Shown one piece after another: positions 17,672-26,583 of a stretch of DNA of 64,000 nt (position 1 is its first letter; the number at the start of each line of letters is the position of its first letter). This DNA is from Enterococcus larvae. GTDB lineage: Bacteria; Bacillota; Bacilli; Lactobacillales; Enterococcaceae. The stretch covers positions 186,001-250,000 of the forward strand of contig NZ_JAEDXU010000002.1 in the NCBI RefSeq assembly GCF_017830045.1, read 5' to 3'. The translations under genes and the position numbers were made by a program. The notes below the pieces were generated by a model. That model did not search any database. It was not told the origin of the DNA and saw nothing but the letters and a program-made list of their open reading frames with translations.

Positions 17672-18610
17672 TTGAAATGGGAAACGATGTGGAAAAAAGT
17701 GATAATTGGTATAGTATTGATTCTATTTGTAGTATTACTTGGAGCAGGACTCTATTTTTATAATTATGCGGTAGTCCCATCAAAAAAATCCTTTATAGAT
17801 GACGATACGCCGGGAACTGATGTAACTGTTTCACCTGAGGAAACGTGGTTTCAAGAGGAAGCAGATCGGGAAGAATGGGCATTGATTTCTGAAGACAGGC
17901 TGAAGCTTAAAGCGATTTATATACCTGCTGAGAAGCCGACAGATAAAAACGCGATTCTTGCTCATGGATACATGGGAACCGCAGAATCAATGGGGAAATA
18001 TGCAAAAATGTACCATGATTGGGGTTATAATGTACTAGTACCTGATGCACGAGGGCATGGTAAAAGTGAAGGCGACTATATCGGCTTTGGCTGGCCGGAG
18101 CGTAAAGACTACGTTCAATGGATCGATACAATTCTTGAGAAAAACGACAGTGATAGTCAAATCACGTTATTCGGCATCAGCATGGGCGCGGCGACTGTCA
18201 TGATGACCAGTGGAGAGAAATTGCCGGAAAACGTCAAAGCGATCGTAGAAGATTGCGGCTATACCTCAGCTGAGGATGAGCTGTCTTATCAGCTGAATGA
18301 GATGTTCGGTCTACCAAAGTTTCCTCTAGTCTATGTAACTAGCGGTATCACGAAATTGAGGGCCGGATACTTTTTTGGCGAGGCTAGTGCAGTAAAGCAG
18401 TTGAAAAAAAACACGACACCAATGATGTTTATTCACGGAAAGGCCGATGATTTTGTTCCATTTTATATGCTGGATGAAGTCTATGAGGCAACAGATGTTC
18501 CTAAGGAAAAATATGTAGTTGATACTGCCAAACACGGCGAGGCTTATACTAAAGATCCTGAGATGTATAAAGAACGGGTTGCTGCCTTTTTAGAAAAATA
18601 TATGGATTAG
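17672..18610 (+). CDS. membrane-anchored alpha/beta hydrolase
   Basis: About 312 residues with one N-terminal transmembrane segment (IIGIVLILFVVLLGAGLYF) and an extracellular alpha/beta-hydrolase domain. Nucleophile motif GISMGA; HGYMGT gives the oxyanion loop; late Asp (DDFVP) and His (KHGEAY) complete the triad. Probably a surface esterase or peptidase of the YqkD type. The start is uncertain: GTG 17666, TTG 17672 (AGGA 7 nt upstream, preferred) and ATG 17687 are all possible. It begins 10-20 nt after the NUDIX stop. Confidence 0.8.
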   Translation: MKWETMWKKVIIGIVLILFVVLLGAGLYFYNYAVVPSKKSFIDDDTPGTDVTVSPEETWFQEEADREEWALISEDRLKLKAIYIPAEKPTDKNAILAHGYMGTAESMGKYAKMYHDWGYNVLVPDARGHGKSEGDYIGFGWPERKDYVQWIDTILEKNDSDSQITLFGISMGAATVMMTSGEKLPENVKAIVEDCGYTSAEDELSYQLNEMFGLPKFPLVYVTSGITKLRAGYFFGEASAVKQLKKNTTPMMFIHGKADDFVPFYMLDEVYEATDVPKEKYVVDTAKHGEAYTKDPEMYKERVAAFLEKYMD

Positions 18611-18715
18611 TTAAGTGTATTGATTTTGTTCCAGCTCTCGATAGGCGTGTTAGTAAGACCGCTATCAAAAAGGAATAGTTACAACAAGTGTTCATACAGG
18701 AAATGAGGGGAAAAG

Positions 18716-19609
18716 ATGGATGAGGACATAAAAGAATATCTCCACTACCTGCAAATCGAACGAGGGCTGTCCTTAAACACAAGGAAAAGCTATGAAAGAG
18801 ATTTAGAGAAATACCTCATCTTTCTTACCGAGCAGGCGAAGGTTGCTTCATGGGAACAGATCGACCGTTTTGTCATTATGGAGTACTTACAGGAGCTTCA
18901 TGAGCATAAAATTTCATCGGCTTCTGTTATTCGAATGATTTCAACATTAAGAGGATTTCATCAGTATCTGCGCCAAGAGAGAAAAACAACCCATGACCCT
19001 ATGCAGCATATCGATTCTCCTAAAAAAGCTCAGAAGCTTCCTGACACACTGTCAATCGAGGAAGTGACTTCACTGATTGAAACTCCGGATATATCCAAGC
19101 CGTTAGGTATCAGGAATCGAGCGATTTTAGAAGTGATGTATGCAACAGGGCTTCGAGTGAGTGAACTGGTGGAATTGAAGCTGTCAGATCTTCATTTATC
19201 GATTGGATTGCTGCAAACGATCGGTAAGGGAGATAAGGAACGGATCATTCCTTTAGGTGACCATGCGATCCATTGGATAGAAAAATATCTGGATGAAGGC
19301 CGACCGAATCTGGTCAAACCGTCTGCAGATATCCCTCAGCTCTTTGTTAATCACCACGGCCGTTCGTTATCCAGACAGGGAATCTGGAAAAATCTGAAGC
19401 AGATTGTTTTGGAAGCTGGTATTCAAAAAAACATCACACCTCACACGTTGAGACATAGTTTTGCAACCCATTTATTAGAAAATGGTGCAGATCTAAGAAT
19501 CGTACAGGAATTGCTGGGGCATGCGGATATTTCAACGACGCAGATTTATACACATATCACAAAACGCCGAATGGCGGATGTCTATAAGAAACATTTTCCG
19601 AGAGCTTAG
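18716..19609 (+). CDS. xerD: site-specific tyrosine recombinase XerD
   Basis: A 297-residue tyrosine recombinase with a SAM-like N-terminal DNA-binding domain (about 1-85) and a catalytic domain carrying all active residues: Arg in ATGLRVSEL, H-x-x-R in HTLRHSF, His in LLGHADI and Tyr in TQIYTHI. It acts with XerC at dif to resolve chromosome dimers. It sits at the head of a ribT-scpA-scpB-rluB run, matching the housekeeping location and not a mobile integrase. Confidence 0.95.
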   Translation: MDEDIKEYLHYLQIERGLSLNTRKSYERDLEKYLIFLTEQAKVASWEQIDRFVIMEYLQELHEHKISSASVIRMISTLRGFHQYLRQERKTTHDPMQHIDSPKKAQKLPDTLSIEEVTSLIETPDISKPLGIRNRAILEVMYATGLRVSELVELKLSDLHLSIGLLQTIGKGDKERIIPLGDHAIHWIEKYLDEGRPNLVKPSADIPQLFVNHHGRSLSRQGIWKNLKQIVLEAGIQKNITPHTLRHSFATHLLENGADLRIVQELLGHADISTTQIYTHITKRRMADVYKKHFPRA

Positions 19610-19625
19610 AATTGGAGGGCGAACC

Positions 19626-19994
19626 ATGCTGATACCGTATCGAAAAGAACATCAGAAAATTGCAGTAGGATTACTCAGCTTTCATGATAAAATGGAAAAG
19701 TATCATTCGTTGCTCAATGAGATCGGTATGTATGAGCAAAAGGAAAGTCTTGCATTATTTTTTTGGCTTCCAGAACAGGGAGCGAATATTCAAGGGCTTT
19801 TAGGAATCGAGTATGTGGGGAGCAGTCGGCTTATTTTGCATGATATCAGTCTTAATCCTTCATATCGAGGAGAAGGTCTGGGCTTTCAGTTACTGGATGA
19901 ATTAAAAGCAAAACATGATGAGTTTGAAATTGTAGGCACTTCAGCGACAAAAGAATATCTGGAGAAGTGGCTGCAGTTGGGAAATAGATTTTGA
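19626..19994 (+). CDS. ribT: RibT-like GNAT acetyltransferase
   Basis: A 122-residue GNAT-fold protein (LHDISLNPSYRGEGLGFQLLDEL is the acetyl-CoA site). Size and position directly before scpA match RibT of Bacilli, a protein of unknown substrate linked with the riboflavin operon. ATG at 19626 is chosen; the frame extends upstream through the end of xerD without an RBS. Gap to xerD is 16 nt, so co-transcribed. Confidence 0.75.
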   Translation: MLIPYRKEHQKIAVGLLSFHDKMEKYHSLLNEIGMYEQKESLALFFWLPEQGANIQGLLGIEYVGSSRLILHDISLNPSYRGEGLGFQLLDELKAKHDEFEIVGTSATKEYLEKWLQLGNRF

Positions 19995-20013
19995 GTAGAA
20001 AGTTGGAGACACC

Positions 20014-20793
20014 TTGCAGGAAATCAATATAAAATTGGACGTATTTGAAGGTCCACTAGATCTGCTGCTTCATTTGATAAAAAAATTGGAGATAGATGTT
20101 TACGATATCCCCATCTCAGCTGTTACAGAGCAGTATATGGGGTATATTCGAGCAATGCAGTCTCTAGAACTTGAAGTTGCCGGAGAATATCTGGTTATGG
20201 CTGCAACTCTGATGGCAATCAAGAGTAAGATGCTTCTGCCAAAGCAAGAGCTTGAGGTCGTTGACGATGAGGAGCTTGAGGGAGAAGATCCTAGAGAAGC
20301 TCTGGTGGCTCAGCTGTTGGAATATCGGAAGTTCAAATATGCTGCCGGGCTTCTTCATGAAAAGGAAGCAGAGCGCAGCCTGTATTATACAAAAGAACCA
20401 ATGGATATTGATGAGTACAGAGAAGAACAGCCGCTGCTTGAGCCAAATAAGCTGAACACGATCGATCTGTTTCTCGCGTTCCATTCCATGCTTGAGAAAA
20501 GGAAAAGCAGACAGCCTATAGAAACGACTGTGGCGGGAGAGGATATATCGATTGAAATGAAGCTTGCAGAAATTACTGATACTATCAAGCTTCTGAAGAA
20601 AGATAGCCCAATCAAGCTGGAGTCCTTTTTCGTGACGTATTCAAAGCAAGAAATCGTTACAACTTTTATGGCTCTGCTTGAGCTGATGAAAAAGCATCTG
20701 GTGCGGGTGGAGCAGGAGTCCAATTATGGTTCTATCCTGCTGTATAACGATCATGATGAGGAAACAATGAAGGATTTGGAGGAAACACAGTGA
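20014..20793 (+). CDS. scpA: segregation and condensation protein A
   Basis: The kleisin subunit of the SMC-ScpAB condensin complex, which organises and separates chromosomes. 259 residues, beginning INIKLDVFEGPLDLLLHLI, the ScpA signature that binds the SMC neck. The C-terminal winged helix is at about 180-245. TTG start with GGAG 7 nt upstream. Overlaps scpB by 4 bp. Confidence 0.95.
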   Translation: MQEINIKLDVFEGPLDLLLHLIKKLEIDVYDIPISAVTEQYMGYIRAMQSLELEVAGEYLVMAATLMAIKSKMLLPKQELEVVDDEELEGEDPREALVAQLLEYRKFKYAAGLLHEKEAERSLYYTKEPMDIDEYREEQPLLEPNKLNTIDLFLAFHSMLEKRKSRQPIETTVAGEDISIEMKLAEITDTIKLLKKDSPIKLESFFVTYSKQEIVTTFMALLELMKKHLVRVEQESNYGSILLYNDHDEETMKDLEETQ

Positions 20794-21407
20794 CAACTAT
20801 GAGTCAAATGGAAGCTATTCTTTTTGTTGTTGGTGATGAGGGGATAAGCTTGGAGGAAATCTCTTATTTATTAGAGCTTCCGACCGCAAAATCCTATGAG
20901 ATGCTGACGGCATTAAAGAAACGCTATGAAGAGGACGAGCATTCCGCTTTGAATATTTTAGAAATCGGTAATCAATTCGTTCTTTCAACCAAAAAGAGCT
21001 TTGCACCACTATTGAAAAAATATGCACAATCTCCGATTGCAAACAACCTTTCTCAAGCCGCTTTGGAAACCTTGTCAATCGTGGCATATAAACAGCCGAT
21101 TTCACGAGTTGAAGTGGATGAAATTCGAGGCGTTCAATCAGCTGGTTCGATTCAAAAACTGGCAGCAAAGCAATTGATTGAAGAAAAAGGTCGTGTAGAA
21201 GGTCCGGGACGAGCGATTTTATATGGAACTACAGATTATTTTATGGACTATTTTGGTTTGAAGGCGCTGGATGAGTTGCCTGATATTCATCAAATGGAAG
21301 ATGAAATCAATGAAGAACTTCCTTTAGATCTCTTTTTTGATCGCTACAAAGATGAAGAACTGATGCCATCAACAGATGAAAAAACAGAGATCGAGGAGGA
21401 AAAATAG
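20790..21407 (+). CDS. scpB: segregation and condensation protein B
   Basis: 205-residue partner of ScpA made of two winged-helix domains (about 1-75 and 85-160). Signature ALETLSIVAYKQPISRVEVDEIRGV present. It dimerises and binds the central ScpA region in the SMC complex. GTG start at 20790 inside the scpA stop (GTGA), with GGAGG upstream. Acidic C-terminal tail is usual. Confidence 0.95.
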   Translation: MTTMSQMEAILFVVGDEGISLEEISYLLELPTAKSYEMLTALKKRYEEDEHSALNILEIGNQFVLSTKKSFAPLLKKYAQSPIANNLSQAALETLSIVAYKQPISRVEVDEIRGVQSAGSIQKLAAKQLIEEKGRVEGPGRAILYGTTDYFMDYFGLKALDELPDIHQMEDEINEELPLDLFFDRYKDEELMPSTDEKTEIEEEK

Positions 21408-22124
21408 ATGGAAAGATTACAAAAAATTATCGCACATGCAGGGGTAGCTTCCCGCCGAAAGGCAGAGGAATATATTCAGCAAGGTAGAGTAAAGGTAAAC
21501 GGCAAAGTGACCAAAGAGCTGGGAACGAAAGTTGGACGGAATGATTTGATCGAGGTTGACGATGTTCCAATTTATCAAGAGGAGTATGTCTACTACTTGT
21601 TCTATAAGCCAAAAGGAGTGATTTCTTCTGTTTCTGATGATAAGGGAAGAAAGGTAGTGACAGACTTTTTCCCTAGTGTGGTCGAGCGGATTTATCCTGT
21701 TGGCCGTCTGGACTATGATACCTCAGGGATTTTATTGTTGACGAATGACGGTGATTTTTCTCAAAAGCTGACGCATCCGAGCCACGAGGTAAACAAGGTT
21801 TATGTAGCTAAGGTTAAGGGCGTGCCGAAGAAGCATGATTTACAACCATTGCGAAAAGGGGTAAGGGTCGATGGCTATAAGACAGCTCCAGCGGAATTTC
21901 AAATTCTTTCAGTCGACCTAAAAACCGGAACAGGGATCATTGAGCTGACCATCCATGAAGGAAAAAATCATCAGGTGAAAAATATGCTTCAAGCAGTAGG
22001 CTATCCTGTTCAGAAACTGAAACGCGAGCGTTTCGGTAATCTGACACTACAAGGCTTAAGGCCAGGGGAGTACCGCAGCCTTAACAAAAAGGAAATCAGC
22101 AGCTTATTGAATGAAGTAAAATAA
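21408..22124 (+). CDS. rluB: 23S rRNA pseudouridine synthase RluB
   Basis: 238-residue RsuA/RluB-type pseudouridine synthase: S4 domain (1-60: LQKIIAHAGVASRRKAEEYI), then a catalytic domain with the Asp in GRLDYDTSGILLLTNDGD (about residue 104). It modifies U2605 (E. coli numbering) of 23S rRNA. Its ATG follows the scpB stop directly. Confidence 0.93.
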   Translation: MERLQKIIAHAGVASRRKAEEYIQQGRVKVNGKVTKELGTKVGRNDLIEVDDVPIYQEEYVYYLFYKPKGVISSVSDDKGRKVVTDFFPSVVERIYPVGRLDYDTSGILLLTNDGDFSQKLTHPSHEVNKVYVAKVKGVPKKHDLQPLRKGVRVDGYKTAPAEFQILSVDLKTGTGIIELTIHEGKNHQVKNMLQAVGYPVQKLKRERFGNLTLQGLRPGEYRSLNKKEISSLLNEVK

Positions 22125-22155
22125 TTTTCATGTTGAATCATTTAGGAGGAAAATA

Positions 22156-22806
22156 ATGACAATCAACATCAGACTTGAAGAAGAAAAAGATTATAGAAGA
22201 GTTGAAGAGATTACTCGAGAAGCATTCTGGAATCTTTATTTACCAGGAGCTGTTGAGCATCTTGTCGCTCATAATATTAGAAAATATCCTGATTTTATAC
22301 CGGAGCTGACATTTGTTATCGAACTGGACGGAGAAATCATTGGGAGTATCATGTATACTCGAGCGAAGGTTATTGATAAAGAAGGCGTGGAACATCCAGT
22401 CATTTCATTTGGGCCAGTGAGTATTTTACCGGAATATCATAGACAGGGATATGGCCGGATGCTGATCCAGCACTCTATCGATGAAGCGAAGAGACTGGGA
22501 TTCAACGCAATCATCATTGGTGGTTATCCCTATCACTATCATCCGTATGGCTTTGTAGGAACGAAAAAGTACGACATATCCATGCCGGATGGTAATTTTT
22601 ATACAGGAATCATGGCTCTTCCCTTAACTGAAGGCGCATTAGATGGAATAAGCGGCAGTATTCATTTTTCAGAATCAATGTATCCGGATGAATCGGTATT
22701 AGAGGAATTTGATCAAACTTTTCCTCCAAAAAAGAAGGAAGTAAAGGCAAGCCATCTGGAATTCGAGAAGGCGGTTAGTGAGATAGATACCAATATTTAC
22801 GAATAA
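22156..22806 (+). CDS. GNAT family acetyltransferase
   Basis: A 216-residue GNAT protein: FGPVSILPEYHRQGYGRMLIQHSI is the acetyl-CoA binding loop at about 85-108, and GGYPYHYHPYGFVG follows. It resembles the YhbS-type predicted N-acetyltransferases. Substrate unknown. RBS AGGAGG. Confidence 0.85.
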   Translation: MTINIRLEEEKDYRRVEEITREAFWNLYLPGAVEHLVAHNIRKYPDFIPELTFVIELDGEIIGSIMYTRAKVIDKEGVEHPVISFGPVSILPEYHRQGYGRMLIQHSIDEAKRLGFNAIIIGGYPYHYHPYGFVGTKKYDISMPDGNFYTGIMALPLTEGALDGISGSIHFSESMYPDESVLEEFDQTFPPKKKEVKASHLEFEKAVSEIDTNIYE

Positions 22807-22809
22807 AAA

Positions 22810-22856
22810 GAAAGCAGAAAGGTCGAGACGAAGAGATGTTTCGGTCTTTTTATTTT
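22810..22856 (+). terminator. terminator
   Basis: AAAGGTCGAGAC / GTTTCGGTCTTT hairpin with TTTTTA after the GNAT stop. Confidence 0.7.
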
Positions 22857-22885
22857 GGCTATTTCTATTGTGAAAGTCGTAACTA

Positions 22886-22913
22886 TTGCATTCTGAAAAG
22901 AATAATGTATAAT
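22886..22913 (+). promoter_or_regulatory. ribU promoter
   Basis: TTGCAT (22886-22891), 16-nt spacer, TATAAT (22908-22913), 23 nt before the FMN aptamer. Confidence 0.7.
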
Positions 22914-22935
22914 TACTTTTGTAACATAATTTAAT

Positions 22936-23062
22936 AAAGGTTCGTCTTCAGGGGCAGGGTGTAATTCCCGACCGGTGGTATAGTCCACGACCTACTTTTT
23001 TAAAAGTAGTTGAATTGGTGAAATTCCAATACCGACAGTATAGTCTGGATAAAGAAGATAGG
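22936..23062 (+). ncRNA. FMN riboswitch (RFN element)
   Basis: Clear RFN consensus: GTTCGTCTTCAGGGGCAGGG, GTGTAATTCCCGACCGGTGGTATAGTCC as the conserved 5' core, and TTGGTGAAATTCCAATACCGACAGTATAGTCTGGAT-AAAGAAGA as the 3' core. The variable arm is CTACTTTT/AAAAGTAG. FMN binding should promote the downstream terminator and shut off the riboflavin transporter gene. Confidence 0.97.
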
Positions 23063-23097
23063 GCTTATTTGAACAGCATTTTTTCAGATAAGATAAC

Positions 23098-23141
23098 TCT
23101 AACTCTATTTTTCCCTGCAGAAAAATAGAGTTTTTTTCTGC
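23098..23141 (+). terminator. riboswitch terminator / alternative hairpin
   Basis: AACTCTATTTTT / AAAAATAGAGTT stem (23101-23132) followed by T-run. An overlapping alternative pairing, CTGCAGAAAAA (23115-23125) with TTTTTCTGCAG, is mutually exclusive with it. Confidence 0.85.
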
Positions 23142-23247
23142 AGTAAGAGTGAAGTGATCTTGCGGATTCAAGGGCTTGTCCGTTATGAAAAAACAGCTTG
23201 TTTGGATGGTTCGTTTGAAGATGGATCCTTGTCAGGAGGATTTCATA

Positions 23248-23844
23248 ATGAGAAACAGTAAGGTACAAAAAATGGTGGGCGTAGCAATGTTGGCCGCTCT
23301 AGGCGCAGCGTTGCAGTTTGTAGGATTTCCACTATTACCGGCAGTTCCCTTTTTAAAGGTGGATTTCAGTGATATTCCGGTAATGATCAGTATGTTTTTG
23401 TACGGTCCGCTAGCCGGTATCGTCACAGCATTCATTCGTTCTATTTTGCATTTGGTATTAACAGGCCCATCACCACAAAACATGGTGGGGGATGTTGCCA
23501 GCTTTTTAGCAACAACGTTGTTTACATTACCAATGTATTATTTCTTCAAGAGAGGCTCGCATAAGATGATCAACAAGGTATCTGGTATTGTAACGGGTAT
23601 TTTGGCGATGACGATCTTTATGAGTGTTGCAAATTATTTTGTGATCACACCTCTGTACCTAAGCTTGTATGGTGTGACAGCACAATCATTTTTAGGTCGG
23701 TCAATGAAAAGCTATATTGCAGTGGGGATCGTTCCATTCAATCTGCTCAAAGGCGTGATCATCAGCGTCGTATTCATGGTCTTCTATGCGAAAATACTTC
23801 CATGGTTAAGCAGAAAGCAAAGTAGTGTTGGAAATACCCTATAA
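23248..23844 (+). CDS. ribU: riboflavin transporter, ECF S component
   Basis: A 198-residue membrane protein with about six hydrophobic segments and the RibU signature (ALGAALQFVGFPLLPAVPFLKVDFSDIPVMI). It is the riboflavin-binding S component that pairs with the shared ECF AAT module, not encoded here. ATG at 23248 is set by AGGAGG 8 nt upstream; an upstream frame from 23176 is not supported. Controlled by the FMN riboswitch. Confidence 0.95.
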   Translation: MRNSKVQKMVGVAMLAALGAALQFVGFPLLPAVPFLKVDFSDIPVMISMFLYGPLAGIVTAFIRSILHLVLTGPSPQNMVGDVASFLATTLFTLPMYYFFKRGSHKMINKVSGIVTGILAMTIFMSVANYFVITPLYLSLYGVTAQSFLGRSMKSYIAVGIVPFNLLKGVIISVVFMVFYAKILPWLSRKQSSVGNTL

Positions 23845-23852
23845 AATAAAAA

Positions 23853-23894
23853 ATAAAAGCTTCTTCCGCTGTTCGGGTGTGAAGAAGCTTTTTT
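23853..23894. terminator. bidirectional terminator
   Basis: AAAAGCTTCTTC / GAAGAAGCTTTTTT stem between convergent ribU and the Fpg-like gene. Confidence 0.85.
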
Positions 23895-23934
23895 CATTAA
23901 AAAATGTATAGTTATACTTATTCTGGATGCCTAC

Positions 23935-24759
23935 TTACTTTTGGCATTCCGGACAGTAATAGATGGTTCCGCCTAAGTAGTTTTCTTTTACAATATCCGT
24001 ACCACAGACTTTACAGCCGTTTTTATAAGTGTTTCTGGAAAGGATCGTCTGGTAACCGCCGGCACTTCCGTCAATATTTTTTTCAGTATCTCTTCCACCT
24101 AACTCCTTCATTTTTTCCAAGGTTTGAACAGTTTGCTGGTATAGGTTCAACAACTCCTTATCATCTAAAGAAGCAACGGGTCTTTTGGGGTGCAGACCAG
24201 ATAAAAAGAAAATATCCTGCATACAGCCGTTACCAACTCCGGGGATTCGTTGTTCTGTTCCTAAGAAGGCTTTGACTGACATTTTTTTTGGATTTTCGGG
24301 AAGCAGTGATTTGAAATAGGGAAAATCAAATGCGTCGTCATAGGGTACAGGTTTTTCTGCAGCAACCCTGTAGTATTGATCCGCTGGATGTTCTTTTCCA
24401 TGGTAAAGCAGCATCGCTCCATACATCGCAACGGAACAGGCTAGATACGTATCGTCTGTAAAACCTAAAAGTAATTGATGCTTCTTTGGCAATTCTCCTT
24501 GATTTTCGGCATAATAAAAGCGGATGCCATCTCTAAAGACGAGGCGCAGCTGATTTGTACATTCAATGACAATATAAGCAGCCACTGGGTAGATATCTAT
24601 TATTGTCTGGTTCTCCAATAATAGAGAATAATCGCTGTCTTCACTGAAAAAGGCAAATTTGTGTGGAGAGCTCTGTCGTAGGACAGAGCTGATTTCTTTT
24701 CCCTTCAGCAATGTCTGGAGCTGCTGAGAAAGAGCATATGTTTCTGGGATTTCCAACAT
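23935..24759 (-). CDS. Fpg/Nei-family protein lacking the catalytic N-terminal proline
   Basis: A 274-residue member of the formamidopyrimidine-DNA glycosylase / endonuclease VIII family. Present are the helix-two-turn-helix region (GTEQRIPGVGNGCMQDIFFLSGLHPKR) and a C-terminal zinc finger (CKVCGTD...YYCPECQK). The N-terminus reads MLEIPE where true Fpg reads MPELPE, so the catalytic Pro2 is Leu while the Glu is kept. Schiff-base chemistry may be lost or use another residue. ATG at 24759 has AGGAGG; an upstream ATG does not. Confidence 0.85.
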   Translation of the reverse strand: MLEIPETYALSQQLQTLLKGKEISSVLRQSSPHKFAFFSEDSDYSLLLENQTIIDIYPVAAYIVIECTNQLRLVFRDGIRFYYAENQGELPKKHQLLLGFTDDTYLACSVAMYGAMLLYHGKEHPADQYYRVAAEKPVPYDDAFDFPYFKSLLPENPKKMSVKAFLGTEQRIPGVGNGCMQDIFFLSGLHPKRPVASLDDKELLNLYQQTVQTLEKMKELGGRDTEKNIDGSAGGYQTILSRNTYKNGCKVCGTDIVKENYLGGTIYYCPECQK

Positions 24760-25033
24760 TTTAGTTCCTCCTGACTGTTTCACTTCTTTTTTTCAGTGTA
24801 TCTGATAAAATAGGAAAAGACAATGAGAGAAGAGACAGAAATGCTTCTTCGCTTTTTTATGTAATTCCAGAAGAATCAATGAAAATGGTTGAGGGAAAAG
24901 GAGTACGCAGTAAAATTTTATTTTTTTGTCAGAAAAAAGTGAACGATCATTTAAATAGAAGCCCTCAAACATAGAAAACATATGTTTTTGCGTAAACTAA
25001 CTAGAGAGAAACGAAGATTTATGGAGGAAGACA

Positions 25034-25468
25034 ATGGAACATATCAGAGCTGTTCAGGAGAAGGATAGGGATTTTTGGTTTACATTGGATAATCATTTGC
25101 CAGAGGCTGAGTTTGAGAAGAAGGTTAGAGACGGGATGGGTTATGTACTAGTCAAAGATGGAGTACCTATAGGGTTATTGAGGTACAATTTGTTTTGGGA
25201 CAGTATCCCCTTTTGTACCATGCTTTTCATAGGTTCAACGAGTCAACAGCAAGGATATGGCAAGGCATTGATGGCATTTTGGGAGAAAGAGATGAAGCAA
25301 TTGGGTCATGGGCTGGTAATGACCTCTACTCAAGTGGATGAAGAAGCGCAGCATTTTTACAGAAAAATCGGGTATCAAGATGCTGGTGGACTGCTTATCA
25401 CGACTCCTGAATATGAACAGCCAATGGAGATGTTTTTCACTAAAGAGCTAAAAGGACAGTTCAGCTGA
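25034..25468 (+). CDS. GNAT family acetyltransferase
   Basis: A 144-residue GNAT protein; FIGSTSQQQGYGKALMAFWEKEM is the acetyl-CoA site and HFYRKIGYQDAGG the C-terminal strand-helix. Substrate unknown. RBS GGAGGA. The preceding 250-bp gap is the divergent region with the Fpg-like gene. Confidence 0.85.
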   Translation: MEHIRAVQEKDRDFWFTLDNHLPEAEFEKKVRDGMGYVLVKDGVPIGLLRYNLFWDSIPFCTMLFIGSTSQQQGYGKALMAFWEKEMKQLGHGLVMTSTQVDEEAQHFYRKIGYQDAGGLLITTPEYEQPMEMFFTKELKGQFS

Positions 25469-25550
25469 GAAGGTGGTCACTATGGGCGAAAGAACATAGA
25501 AAATAAGAAATCACTGTATTCATTTTGAAGCAGACGCGGAGGACTAAGAC

Positions 25551-26279
25551 ATGAAAAAATGGAAAAAGATCAGTATTTACATAGGAATATTCATTATTGC
25601 AGTATTTGGTGCCGGTTTCTTTTATGTGCAAGCCAGTACCTATCATCCGACAGCAGATGCTGTCGAAGCTTCTAAGACTGCTGAAAAAGAGCAAGACGTT
25701 TTGTTCTTTGAAGGGAGCTCAGAGAACCCGACGATTCTTTTCTATCAGGGAGCATTTGTTGAGAATGCCAGCTACAGTATCTGGGCAGAGCAGGTCGCTG
25801 CTGCGGGTTTCAGCGTCTATTTATTAAGGGAACCGTTGAATTTGGCTGTTTTAGGCCAGAATGCTGCAGGAAAATTGATTGAGGAGAAACAAATCCAATC
25901 GTATATTATTGGAGGACATTCTTTAGGCGGAGTCATGGGCAGTCGATTTGCTCACGACCATCTAGAGGATCAAGCGTTGAAGGGTGTTTTCTTTTTAGCC
26001 AGTTACCCGGACGAAAAAGGCAGCCTGGCAGATTTTGAAGGGTCAGTACTATCGATCACAGGTGAAAATGATGATGTGTTGAATAAAGAGAAGTTTATTG
26101 AAGCGAAAAGCTATCTTCCTAATGATACACAGTTCGTTGATATTCCAGGTGGAAACCATGCCGGCTTTGGCAGCTACGGCAGACAAAAAGGAGATGGTCA
26201 GGCGACAATCTCCAATGAAAAACAGCAGAAGCTGGTCAGTGATACAATCATCCAATGGGCCTCTCAGCTGTCTGTTTGA
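25551..26279 (+). CDS. membrane-anchored alpha/beta hydrolase
   Basis: A 242-residue protein with an N-terminal transmembrane segment (IYIGIFIIAVFGAGFFYV) and an alpha/beta hydrolase domain facing outward. Nucleophile in GGHSLGGVMG (about 121-130), Asp in GENDDVL and His in GGNHAGFG near the C-terminus. Matches the alpha/beta hydrolase fold-5 type. Its last 16 bp overlap the tail of the convergent ferredoxin gene. Confidence 0.82.
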   Translation: MKKWKKISIYIGIFIIAVFGAGFFYVQASTYHPTADAVEASKTAEKEQDVLFFEGSSENPTILFYQGAFVENASYSIWAEQVAAAGFSVYLLREPLNLAVLGQNAAGKLIEEKQIQSYIIGGHSLGGVMGSRFAHDHLEDQALKGVFFLASYPDEKGSLADFEGSVLSITGENDDVLNKEKFIEAKSYLPNDTQFVDIPGGNHAGFGSYGRQKGDGQATISNEKQQKLVSDTIIQWASQLSV

Positions 26280-26491
26280 TCGTTTTTTACTATTTCTATT
26301 GCACGAACCGGACATTTACGGTAGGCTGTTGTCACAGCATCATCATCTTGGCTGTTGACAGTGACTATCAATGCGTGAGGGTCATTTTTAAAAAGAACGA
26401 TACCTTCCTCCGTGTAGTCGAATATATCTGGGGCGTATACCTGACAGAGTCCGCAGGCGATACACTTTTCTGGAATAATTTGACATTCCAT
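26264..26491 (-). CDS. fer: ferredoxin, single [4Fe-4S]
   Basis: A 75-residue ferredoxin with one cluster: C-I-A-C-G-L-C plus a distant CPV. A small electron carrier. In Firmicutes fer lies divergent to ypbB-recQ; here the two are separated by the 11.7-kb element, so its own upstream region stops about 55 bp away at the element boundary. RBS GGAG. Confidence 0.92.
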   Translation of the reverse strand: MECQIIPEKCIACGLCQVYAPDIFDYTEEGIVLFKNDPHALIVTVNSQDDDAVTTAYRKCPVRAIEIVKNDQTDS

Positions 26492-26545
26492 GACAAGCAG
26501 CTCCTATCTATTTTATTTATGAAAGGTTTATTCTAAGTCTACCTT

Positions 26546-26563
26546 CCATAAAACATAAAGATT
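26546..26563. other. left element boundary half-site
   Basis: CCATAAAACATAAAGATT. Matches 16 of 18 bases of the inverted sequence at 38213-38230. Lies 20 bp from the recombinase stop, between fer and the element. Likely attL half-site; the exact crossover dinucleotide is not resolved. Confidence 0.5.
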
Positions 26564-26583
26564 GTTAATTTAATATAATGAGC

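Noticed and set aside
23176-23247. Upstream extension of RibU
   Set aside because: The 24 extra codons lie right after the riboswitch terminator, have no RBS and are hydrophilic; AGGAGG fixes the start at 23248.
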